A stretch of DNA of 14,445 nt from an uncultured Prevotella sp. GTDB lineage: Bacteria; Bacteroidota; Bacteroidia; Bacteroidales; Bacteroidaceae. The stretch covers positions 1 to 14,445 of the forward strand of contig UQCW01000058.1 of assembly GCA_900539625.1 (NCBI GenBank). Reading direction: 5' to 3'. The translations under genes and the position numbers were made by a program. The first letter of the stretch is position 1. Each line of letters starts with the position of its first letter. The notes beneath the pieces were generated by a model. The model saw only the letters and a program-made list of their open reading frames with translations. It was not told where the DNA came from and searched no databases. This document shows, piece by piece, positions 5,604-12,089 of this stretch.

Positions 5604-5635
5604 TTTTGTCTATCAGACATTTCTTTGTATTTTTG
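5604..5635 (+). promoter_or_regulatory. Transketolase promoter
   Basis: TTTTG (5604-5608), 19 bases, TATTTTTG (5628-5635): both boxes and spacing match the Bacteroidota consensus. Transcription should start near 5642, which rules out the upstream ATG at 5539 and fixes the coding start at 5668 or 5653. Confidence 0.75.
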
Positions 5636-5667
5636 CCCAACAATACAAACCGATGATTGCTAAACAT

Positions 5668-7695
5668 ATGGAAAATCCAATACAGATAATGAAATCGGCT
5701 GCAGACAACATCAGAGTATTGTCTGTCGCAATGGTAGAAAAAGCTAAGTCAGGACACCCCGGCGGCGCCATGGGTGGAGCTGACTTTATCAACGTACTCT
5801 ACTCCGAATTTTTGGTCTTTGACCCCAACGAACCGACATGGGAATGCCGCGACCGCTTCTTCCTTGATCCTGGCCACATGTCGCCCATGCTCTATTCGGA
5901 ACTTGCACTCATCGGACGCTTCAGTCTTTCAGAATTACAGCAGTTCCGCCAGTGGGGTTCGCCAACTCCCGGACACCCGGAAGTTAATTTCGCCCGCGGA
6001 ATTGAAAACACCTCTGGTCCGCTCGGACAGGGACACACCTACGCTGTCGGTGCCGCCATCGCTGCAAAAGCGCTCTACGCCCGCACTGGCAACCCTGGAT
6101 TCAAGCGTGAAAAGATTTACGCCTACATCTCTGATGGCGGCGTTCAGGAAGAAATATCACAAGGCGCAGGACGCATTGCCGGACACTTGGGTCTGGACAA
6201 CCTCATCATGTTCTTCGATGCCAACGAAATCCAGCTCTCAACAGAGACTTCGGAAGTGATTTCTGAAGACACTGCCATGAAATATCGCGCCTGGAACTGG
6301 AACGTCATCGAAATTGACGGCAACGACTGCGAACAAATCCGCAAAGCGCTCAAAGAGGCAAACGAGGAAACTGCGCGCCCAACGCTCATCATCGGACACA
6401 CCGTCATGGGAAAAGGTGCCCGCAAGGCCGACAACACGAGCTACGAACGTGACTGCAAAACGCACGGCGCTCCGCTCGGCAGCGATGCCTATACCAACAC
6501 GGTCAAAAACCTCGGCGGTGATCCTGAAAATCCGTTCGTCATCCGCCCTGAAGTGGCCGAACTCTATGAAAACCGACGCGCCGAACTGAACGAAATCGTT
6601 GGCAAACTGCGTCAGGAAGAAAAGAGCTGGGCTGAAAGCAATCCTGAAAAGGCAGCACAGCTCAAGGACTGGCTCAGCAACAAATTGCCAAACATTCCTT
6701 GGGACAGTTTGAAGCAAAAGCCAAATTCTCCAACCAGAAATGGTTCTTCAGCCTGCTTGTCTCTGCTTTCAGAATATGTGCCCAACATGATTGTCAGCTC
6801 TGCAGACCTCTGCAACTCAGACAAAACGGATGGTTTCTTGAAGCACACGACGGTGATCACACGCACCAACTTTGCAGGCGGATTCTTCCAGGCTGGCGTT
6901 TCTGAACTGACAATGGCATGTGTCTGCATCGGTATGACGCTCCACGGAGGTATCATCACGGCAATGGGGACCTTCTTCGTGTTCTCCGACTATATGAAAC
7001 CTGCCATCCGTATGGCAGCTCTCATGGAATTGCCAGTGAAATTCGTCTGGACACACGATGCCTTCCGCGTCGGCGAAGATGGTCCAACGCACGAACCTGT
7101 TGAACAAGAGGCACAAATCCGCTTGATGGAGAAACTCAAAAACCACAGCGGCCTCGACAGTGTACGCGTATTCCGCCCATGTGATGTTCACGCCACCACC
7201 AAGTGCTGGCAGATGGCCATGGAGAACTTCAGCACGCCGACGGCACTTATCTTCAGCCGCCAGAACGTCAACGATTTGCCCGAAAACACGAACTACGATG
7301 GCGTGAAATTCGGTGCCTATGAAGTTGTTGCTGAAGAAAATCCTGATGTCATCCTCGTTGCTTCTGGTTCGGAAGTAAGCACATTGGCTGAAACGGCCAC
7401 GATGCTCAAAGAAGACGGCATCAAGGCACGCGTTGTCAGTTGCCCGAGCGAAGGTCTGTTCCGCCGCCAGACAAAAGAATACCAAGAGAAGCTTCTCCCG
7501 AAAAACGCCAAGATATTCGGCCTGACAGCTGGTCTTCCTGTAACCTTTGAGGGTTTGGTTGGTGCAAACGGCAAGGTTCACGGCCTTGAGAGCTTCGGAT
7601 TCAGCGCCCCCTATAAAGTGCTTGATGAGAAGCTGGGCTACACCCCGCAAAACATCCACCAGGAAGTTGTTGATTTCTTAAAGAGCAACGACTAA
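5668..7695 (+). CDS. tkt: Transketolase
   Basis: A thiamine-diphosphate enzyme that moves two-carbon units between sugar phosphates in the non-oxidative pentose phosphate pathway. From the start at 5668 it is 675 residues, normal for the family. An open frame runs back to 5539, but a promoter at 5604-5635 lies inside that part; ATG 5653 is the alternative. Visible motifs: KAKSGHPGGAMGGAD (catalytic-site His30), DPGHMSPMLYS, GHPEVNFARGIENTSGPLGQG, the thiamine/metal region ISDGGVQEE...FDANEIQL, which keeps the Asp and Asn metal ligands but has S in place of the first G of the usual GDG, THGAPLG, GVSELTM, whose Glu aligns with the catalytic glutamate, and HDAFRVGEDGPTHEPVEQ of the pyrimidine domain. 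All three domains are complete. rpiB follows after a hairpin, so the two pathway genes are neighbours but perhaps separate transcripts. Confidence 0.95.
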   Translation: MENPIQIMKSAADNIRVLSVAMVEKAKSGHPGGAMGGADFINVLYSEFLVFDPNEPTWECRDRFFLDPGHMSPMLYSELALIGRFSLSELQQFRQWGSPTPGHPEVNFARGIENTSGPLGQGHTYAVGAAIAAKALYARTGNPGFKREKIYAYISDGGVQEEISQGAGRIAGHLGLDNLIMFFDANEIQLSTETSEVISEDTAMKYRAWNWNVIEIDGNDCEQIRKALKEANEETARPTLIIGHTVMGKGARKADNTSYERDCKTHGAPLGSDAYTNTVKNLGGDPENPFVIRPEVAELYENRRAELNEIVGKLRQEEKSWAESNPEKAAQLKDWLSNKLPNIPWDSLKQKPNSPTRNGSSACLSLLSEYVPNMIVSSADLCNSDKTDGFLKHTTVITRTNFAGGFFQAGVSELTMACVCIGMTLHGGIITAMGTFFVFSDYMKPAIRMAALMELPVKFVWTHDAFRVGEDGPTHEPVEQEAQIRLMEKLKNHSGLDSVRVFRPCDVHATTKCWQMAMENFSTPTALIFSRQNVNDLPENTNYDGVKFGAYEVVAEENPDVILVASGSEVSTLAETATMLKEDGIKARVVSCPSEGLFRRQTKEYQEKLLPKNAKIFGLTAGLPVTFEGLVGANGKVHGLESFGFSAPYKVLDEKLGYTPQNIHQEVVDFLKSND

Positions 7696-7732
7696 GAAAC
7701 TGGTTTCATACCAAAAGAATATGTAATCTATC

Positions 7733-7774
7733 ATTAGGGTGGCTCTTTCATACAACGAACGGGGCCACCCTAAT
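7733..7774 (+). terminator. Strong hairpin after tkt
   Basis: ATTAGGGTGGC (7733-7743) pairs perfectly over 11 bases with 7764-7774, with a 20-base loop. No T-run follows, so it may act as a transcript-end stabiliser or a weak terminator. A second, imperfect hairpin (AGCAG...CTGCT, 7788-7820) follows before rpiB. Confidence 0.55.
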
Positions 7775-7932
7775 ACAAGTAAAGGTAAGCAGACGCGAAT
7801 GGTTTGACAAAACGCCTGCTGCGAGTTTGGCTGACTAAATGTAGATTCAACAAATTCAAGGATCTGCCCTCACCCACAACCGTTATCCATCATCACCAGG
7901 ACGCCACAAGCGCCTCATAAAACATTTTCATT

Positions 7933-8364
7933 ATGCTCCCAATTGGACTGGCAAGCGACCACGCCGGATTTGAACTCAAACAGTTCGTCAAAAAATATCT
8001 TGACGAAAAAGGGATGCCATATAAGGACTATGGCACCTATAGCGAAGAAAGCTGCGACTACCCCGACTTTGCACACGCATTGGCAAGAGGCATCGAAAAC
8101 GGAGAATGCGAAAAAGGCGTTGCCATCTGCGGTAGCGGCGAAGGCATTTCCATGACACTGAACAAGCATCAGAGCATCAGAGCTGCCCTCGTTTGGATTC
8201 CTGAAATCGCACACATGACACGCCTGCACAACGATGCCAACGTTTTGGTCATGCCAGGACGCTACATCACAAGCGAAGAGGCCGGAAAGATCATGGACGA
8301 ATTTTTCAACACGGACTTTGAGGGCGGCAGACACATCCGCAGAATAGAAAAGATTCCAGTCTGA
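7933..8364 (+). CDS. rpiB: Ribose-5-phosphate isomerase B
   Basis: Interconverts ribose 5-phosphate and ribulose 5-phosphate in the cytosol, one step from the transketolase encoded just upstream. The 143-residue length is typical of the RpiB/LacAB family. The motifs are complete: GLASDHAGFELK at the N-terminus (D9, H10), the catalytic Cys66 in AICGSGEGIS, His99 in RLHNDANVL, MPGRYIT, and the phosphate-binding arginines in GGRHIRRIEKI at the C-terminus. Cys66 and His99 fall at the same numbers as in the E. coli enzyme. The start has an A/T-rich, Shine-Dalgarno-less context usual here. No confident promoter was found in the 237 bases after tkt, so read-through past the hairpins is possible. LacA/LacB-type activity is unlikely, because those work as pairs. 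Confidence 0.94.
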   Translation: MLPIGLASDHAGFELKQFVKKYLDEKGMPYKDYGTYSEESCDYPDFAHALARGIENGECEKGVAICGSGEGISMTLNKHQSIRAALVWIPEIAHMTRLHNDANVLVMPGRYITSEEAGKIMDEFFNTDFEGGRHIRRIEKIPV

Positions 8365-8660
8365 ACGGACGAAGGGATAAGTCACGTCTTTTCATCTTGT
8401 AGCTTTCAAAATTTTTAATTGACAGAAGGATGTAACGCCAAATGGTTGACAGAAGGCACAATACGCCGTCAAGAAAAGACCGCCCCCTGCTCTGACTTTG
8501 CAATCGCAACCGACATTCAACGCCGGTCGGAAATTTGAAACGGCATAAAGACTGGCAATAAAACATATTTACAGTCTTCAAAATGTTGCGGAACTTGCTT
8601 TTTTACCCTTACAAAGGCAAAAAACAGAGCTGTAAGTTTCTCCAAACCAATTGAAAATTA
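8365..8660. other. Gene-free stretch between rpiB and the HU gene
   Basis: No believable gene. It holds two exact direct repeats of TTGACAGAAGG (8419-8429 and 8446-8456) and a dyad CCGAC...GTCGG near 8510-8532 that may end the rpiB transcript, without a T-run. The rest is featureless by eye. Confidence 0.4.
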
Positions 8661-8668
8661 TATCTTTG
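8661..8668 (+). promoter_or_regulatory. -7 box of the HU gene promoter
   Basis: TATCTTTG is a full match to TAnnTTTG. The -33 region at the right distance reads only TTTCT. The start of transcription would be near 8675, giving a leader of about 45 bases. Confidence 0.6.
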
Positions 8669-8719
8669 CACCCGATTTCACAAAGAGGTTTAACACAATA
8701 AAAACAAACTACAGCTAAG

Positions 8720-8992
8720 ATGACTAAAGCAGACATCGTAAATTCGATTTCTCAGAAGACTGGCATTGACAAGCCAACCGTGCTTAACATTGTCGAAGCA
8801 TTCATGACATCTGTCAAAGAATCTTTGGCAAACGAAGAAAACGTTTACCTTCGCGGATTCGGCAGTTTCATTTTGAAAAAGCGTGCCCAGAAAACAGCCC
8901 GCAATATTTCAAAGAATACAACCATCATCATCCCTGAACACAACATCCCTGCATTCAAGCCTGCCAAGACTTTTATGCACGAAATCAAATAA
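8720..8992 (+). CDS. hup: DNA-binding protein HU (bacterial histone-like)
   Basis: A 90-residue nucleoid protein that binds and bends DNA as a dimer. The fold is intact: N-terminal helices (MTKADIVNSISQKTGIDKPT, then VLNIVEAFMTSVKESLA), the strand YLRGFGSFILKKRAQKTARN leading into the arms, the P-H-N-I-P tip region (IIIPEHNIPAFKPAK) and the last helix. Its length and lack of extra domains mark it as the housekeeping HU and set it apart from the HU/winged-helix protein at 2857-3486. Its neighbours, a tiny basic protein and RNase G, form a grouping I recall as common in Bacteroidales. A full -7 box lies about 50 bases upstream, and no Shine-Dalgarno is seen. Confidence 0.95.
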   Translation: MTKADIVNSISQKTGIDKPTVLNIVEAFMTSVKESLANEENVYLRGFGSFILKKRAQKTARNISKNTTIIIPEHNIPAFKPAKTFMHEIK

Positions 8993-9033
8993 ACATACAA
9001 TTCACATTTATAACCGTCTAAAAACATAACACT

Positions 9034-9123
9034 ATGCCAAGCGGAAAGAAGAAAAAAAGACATAAGATGTCTACGCACAAGCGTAAAAAAAGACTGAGAA
9101 AGAATAGACATAAGAGCAAGTAA
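9034..9123 (+). CDS. 29-residue Arg/Lys-rich protein, AURKAIP1/COX24 (mS38-like) type
   Basis: This short frame reads MPSGKKKKRHKM, then STHKRKKRLRKNRHKSK and stop. More than half the residues are Lys, Arg or His. The KKR-H-K...KRKKRLRKNRHK pattern is what Bacteroidota genomes annotate as an AURKAIP1/COX24 domain protein, related to the mitochondrial small-subunit ribosomal protein mS38, so a ribosome-bound role is likely by family but not shown by this sequence. It lies 41 bases after the HU stop and is followed by a perfect terminator, so HU and this gene are probably one transcript. The start is preceded by AAAACATAACACT, a usual context here. Easily missed because of its size. Confidence 0.8.
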   Translation: MPSGKKKKRHKMSTHKRKKRLRKNRHKSK

Positions 9124-9147
9124 GCACTTAGCCTTTCTCAAAAAGAG

Positions 9148-9210
9148 ATGTGCCAATATGGAAAAGAGTACAAAAAGTGCGGCTTTGCTTATTGGCACAT
9201 TTTATATTTT
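9148..9210 (+). terminator. Terminator after the HU / small basic protein transcript
   Basis: ATGTGCCAATA (9148-9158) pairs perfectly with TATTGGCACAT (9190-9200) over 11 bases, followed by TTTATATTTT. The loop is long (31 bases). The leader of the next gene begins after it and contains an imperfect hairpin (GTTTCCTCT...AGAGAAAC, about 9235-9268). Confidence 0.65.
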
Positions 9211-9334
9211 CAAACACAGGACATTTCCCGCCGTGTTTCCTCTCCCTCACAAGAGAAACGGCCTCGCCCAGCAGGGAGAAGCTGAAAGCTAATGCGGAGA
9301 CAGACAACGGCAGACTGTCCAGAAATGCACTACA

Positions 9335-10918
9335 ATGACAAGCGAAGTAATCGTAGATGTCCAACAAAAAGACATATCCATAGCACTTCTTGAAGACAAA
9401 CGACTTGTAGAGTTTCAACAAGAAGGGCGCGCGGAGCACTTTTCCGTTGGGAATATCTATTTTGCAAAAGTCCGCAAGCTGATGCCAGGACTGAATGCCT
9501 GCTTCGTGAATGTCGGATACGAACGCGATGCCTTCCTACACTACCTTGATTTAGGCGTTAATTTCAACGCCATGGCGAAATTTCTCGACCTGAATGCCGA
9601 CGGAAAAAGAAACGCGCCAATTCATAAAGCACTCGGACAACCGATTCTTGAAAAGGAAGGAAGCATCCAAAACACATTGAAGGTCGGACAAGAAATTCTT
9701 GTTCAAATCGTCAAGGAGCCAATTTCAACCAAAGGGCCACGATTGACCTGCGAATTGTCGTTCGCAGGACGCTTTCTCGTCCTCGTCCCATTCGGAGACA
9801 AAGTTTCCGTCTCCTCGAAAATTAAAAGCGGCGCAGAACGTGCACGCCTCAAGCAACTAATCCAAAGCATAAAGCCAAAAGGATTCGGCGTCATCATCAG
9901 AACTGTGGCCGAAGGCAAACGTGTTGCCGAATTAGATATGGAGTTGAAAATCTTATTGGGACGCTGGGACGCTGCAATCAAAAAAATACAGAAAGCCAAA
10001 CAAAGCCAGCAAAAACTGCCTTTCCTCTGCTACGAAGAAACCAGCCGTGCCGTGGCCCTGCTACGCGATCTGTTTAATCCTTCTTACGAAAACATCTATG
10101 TTAACGACAAAAATGTTTTCAACGAAATCAACGACTATGTAGGACTCATTGCACCAGACCGCAAACACATCGTCAAACTCTACAACGGGAATGTCCCCAT
10201 CTTTGACAACTTCTCCGTTACAAAACAAATCAAATCGAGTTTCGGACGAACGGTAACTTACAAACATGGCGCCTACATGATCATTGAACATACAGAAGCC
10301 CTACACGTTGTTGACATCAACAGCGGAAACCGTTCCAAGTCAACGGACGGACAAGAAGCCAATGCTCTGGATGTCAACTTAGGGGCTGCAGACGAATTAG
10401 CCCGGCAACTACGACTCAGGGATATGGGCGGCATCATCGTTGTTGACTTCATTGACATGGCACTCGCCGAAAGCAGACAGAAACTCTATGAAAGAATGGT
10501 TGAAAACATGCGCAACGACAGAGCGCGACACAACATCCTACCTCTTTCGAAATTCGGCCTCATGCAAATAACCCGCCAACGTGTTCGCCCAGCCATGGAT
10601 GTAACCGTTGAGGAAACATGTCCGACCTGCGGCGGTTCAGGAAAAATCAAATCAAGCCTCCTGTTTACCGACACCCTGGAAAGCAAAATCAGTTTCTTGG
10701 TCAACAATCTCAACATCAAGAAATTCCGACTTCACGTGCACCCATTTGTTGCAGCTTATATCAACCAAGGCATCGTAAGCTTGAAGCGCAAATGGCAAAT
10801 CAAGTACGGACTTGGAATCAAGGTGATTCCAAATCAGAAGCTTTCATATCTCCAATACATCTTCTATGACCAACATGGTGAGGAGATTGACATGAAAGAA
10901 AACAACGAAATGAAATAA
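9335..10918 (+). CDS. rng: Ribonuclease G (RNase E/G family)
   Basis: Single-strand-specific endoribonuclease that trims rRNA precursors and turns over mRNA in the cytosol. At 527 residues it is near RNase G length and lacks the long C-terminal scaffold of RNase E. The N-terminal S1 domain spans about 38-128 (VGNIYFAKVRKLMPGLNACF, GYERDAFLHYLDLG), with an insertion of about 30 residues near 75-110. The catalytic core shows HVVDINSGNRS (D327) and GGIIVVDFIDM (D371), matching the two metal-binding aspartates of E. coli RNase E, plus the LGAADELARQLRLRDMGG helix between them. CPTCGGSG (C429, C432) is the zinc-link. The start at 9335 has no Shine-Dalgarno, and the upstream gap to the HU transcript terminator is about 125 bases, with no clear promoter. 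Confidence 0.95.
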   Translation: MTSEVIVDVQQKDISIALLEDKRLVEFQQEGRAEHFSVGNIYFAKVRKLMPGLNACFVNVGYERDAFLHYLDLGVNFNAMAKFLDLNADGKRNAPIHKALGQPILEKEGSIQNTLKVGQEILVQIVKEPISTKGPRLTCELSFAGRFLVLVPFGDKVSVSSKIKSGAERARLKQLIQSIKPKGFGVIIRTVAEGKRVAELDMELKILLGRWDAAIKKIQKAKQSQQKLPFLCYEETSRAVALLRDLFNPSYENIYVNDKNVFNEINDYVGLIAPDRKHIVKLYNGNVPIFDNFSVTKQIKSSFGRTVTYKHGAYMIIEHTEALHVVDINSGNRSKSTDGQEANALDVNLGAADELARQLRLRDMGGIIVVDFIDMALAESRQKLYERMVENMRNDRARHNILPLSKFGLMQITRQRVRPAMDVTVEETCPTCGGSGKIKSSLLFTDTLESKISFLVNNLNIKKFRLHVHPFVAAYINQGIVSLKRKWQIKYGLGIKVIPNQKLSYLQYIFYDQHGEEIDMKENNEMK

Positions 10919-11149
10919 CTTTACGTTGGAAATAAAATTGAAGCGAAAATTCCGCTTGCACCAATCGAATGCAAACGAAGTTTTCGCTTCATTATTTTGA
11001 GGATGTTCTTAGAAATGGGATGAAGATATGCCGAAGCACCCCACAGGCTTATCCCACACAGGCGTTATGCAGACATCGCACGACAAATATTCCGCGCAAT
11101 GGAGCGACAAAACCCCTAAAACAAATAAGACACAAGTCGGGGCTTACTT
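10919..11149. other. Gene-free stretch after rng
   Basis: No believable gene. A weak dyad, AACCCC (11111-11116) with GGGGCTT (11139-11145), could end the rng transcript, without a T-run. The inverted-repeat element begins directly after it. Confidence 0.4.
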
Positions 11150-11337
11150 AGTAATGTTGAAAAAATAACTTCCGCAATTTTGCCGTTGGCAAGTAATATT
11201 TTATATACTCCCCTGCCTTTTCGGCTTTTTTCGAACTTATTCTCAGTCACAATGCTCGCATTGCTCCTTCGAATAAGCTCAAAAATAGCTCAAAAATGCA
11301 GGTGCAAAATTGCGGAACTTATTCTTTCAACATTACT
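11150..11337. mobile_element. MITE-like element with 34-bp terminal inverted repeats
   Basis: The arm at 11150-11183 matches the reverse complement of 11304-11337 at 32 of 34 positions. The 120-bp interior has no gene but holds a nested dyad (GAACTTATTC at 11233-11242 against 11271-11280, enclosing CAATGC/GCATTG) and an exact tandem pair of AGCTCAAAAAT (11276-11297). If the first base of each arm is taken as flank, TTA borders both sides and could be a target duplication. Size and layout fit a non-autonomous miniature transposable element; a structured intergenic repeat is the alternative. The right arm overlaps the stop codon of the leftward lipoprotein gene by five bases. Confidence 0.55.
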
Positions 11338-11854
11338 TATTCACATATTTATAGAGCTTTCCTCCCTGCCCTTTTGCTTCAAACACCTGGTCGTTCAGTT
11401 CTACGATATCCACCGTGTCGTGCGCATTCTCCATGCACAAAACCAAACGGCAATTATATATAGAGTATTGTCCCTTGATAAATTTGTCGAGTTGCGAAAG
11501 GTTGATCATCACGCCAAGACATTCGTCGTTGTTTCTTGTGGTCACGGCATAACGGGCAGTGTCTTCCCTGTCTCCATAAATCACTCCATAATGCCCCTCC
11601 CCTTCTTCGTCGCATGTGAGGGCAATGTCAAGTTCACGGCCATCGGAAGTCAGCAGCGTAAACGCACTTTGTCCAAAACCGTCAGCACGGCCGTATATCG
11701 TGCTATCTTTATTTGTCCAACAAGACAGGTCCTCCTTCACTGGAACGGCAAGAGAGTCAGAAGTATCCTGTTCCGCCTGACCTTTTTTACCATCTCCACA
11801 CGCCACAAATAAGGCAAGAGAAGCAATCATCACAAAAGAAAAAATCTTCTTCAT
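11333..11854 (-). CDS. Putative lipoprotein of unknown function (173 aa)
   Basis: The open frame extends further upstream, but the start is placed at 11854, because MKKIFSFVMIASLALFVAC is a clear lipoprotein signal peptide with the lipidated Cys19. The mature N-terminus is a flexible polar linker (GDGKKGQAEQDTSD), as in Bacteroidota lipoproteins that reach the outer membrane. The rest looks like a small beta-rich domain (STIYGRADGFGQSAFTLL, GVIYGDREDTARYAV, YSIYNCRLVL, DTVDIVEL), with five further cysteines. The phrase YGRADGFG...LLTSDG recalls conserved Prevotella/Bacteroides lipoproteins of unknown role, from memory only. It stands alone, diverges from rpsA, and its stop lies inside the arm of a MITE-like element, whose insertion may have set the present C-terminus (KYVNK). 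Confidence 0.75.
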   Translation of the reverse strand: MKKIFSFVMIASLALFVACGDGKKGQAEQDTSDSLAVPVKEDLSCWTNKDSTIYGRADGFGQSAFTLLTSDGRELDIALTCDEEGEGHYGVIYGDREDTARYAVTTRNNDECLGVMINLSQLDKFIKGQYSIYNCRLVLCMENAHDTVDIVELNDQVFEAKGQGGKLYKYVNK

Positions 11855-11892
11855 ATTCAAAATTTCTATCACTTTTAGTTTAACAGCCACTA

Positions 11893-11905
11893 GAGCAACT
11901 TGCTC
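11893..11905. repeat. Short dyad in the lipoprotein leader
   Basis: GAGCAACTTGCTC is a perfect 6-bp dyad with a one-base centre, about 40 bases upstream of the lipoprotein start codon, within its predicted 5' untranslated region. Confidence 0.4.
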
Positions 11906-11923
11906 CGAAAGATGGCAGAGATT

Positions 11924-11983
11924 ACTAAGCGCCGACTTAGCAACTGCTAAGTTACACATTTTCACGCCACTCACATCAAAAAA
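11924..11983 (-). promoter_or_regulatory. Likely lipoprotein promoter overlapped by palindromic sites
   Basis: On the minus strand TTTTTTG (11977-11983), a 22-base spacer and TAACTTAG (11947-11954, one mismatch to TAnnTTTG) suggest a promoter. The dyad ACTTAGCA-AC-TGCTAAGT (11935-11952) covers the -7 box, and its CTTAG can also pair with CTAAG at 11925-11929. This layout suits an operator for a repressor; it could equally be an RNA hairpin. No factor can be named. Confidence 0.4.
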
Positions 11984-12018
11984 TCCGCTAAAAAAAACAT
12001 CAACCTAAAAAAAATGCG

Positions 12019-12026
12019 TAACTTTG
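12019..12026 (+). promoter_or_regulatory. -7 box of the rpsA promoter
   Basis: TAACTTTG matches TAnnTTTG fully. No -33 TTTG is seen at the expected distance. The leader is about 57 bases and almost wholly A/T, leaving the S1 start codon unstructured, which suits a highly translated gene. Confidence 0.6.
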
Positions 12027-12089
12027 CGGCGTTTATAAACAACATATAAGTTCAACTATTTAATTAACCTATTTATTAACAATTTATTA

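Noticed and set aside
5539..5667. N-terminal 43 codons of the long transketolase frame
   Set aside because: A near-perfect promoter lies inside this part, and the family's conserved sequence begins only after 5668.
6817..7659. 280-codon leftward open frame opposite tkt
   Set aside because: Antisense shadow of a clear transketolase gene; composition follows codon positions of the sense strand and no start signal is seen.
11180..11812. 210-codon rightward frame
   Set aside because: Runs through the inverted-repeat element and opposite the lipoprotein gene, which has a clear lipoprotein signal peptide on the other strand.
11855..11974. Upstream extension of the lipoprotein frame to 11974
   Set aside because: The extra 40 codons precede a perfectly placed signal peptide and cover the palindromes and likely promoter.
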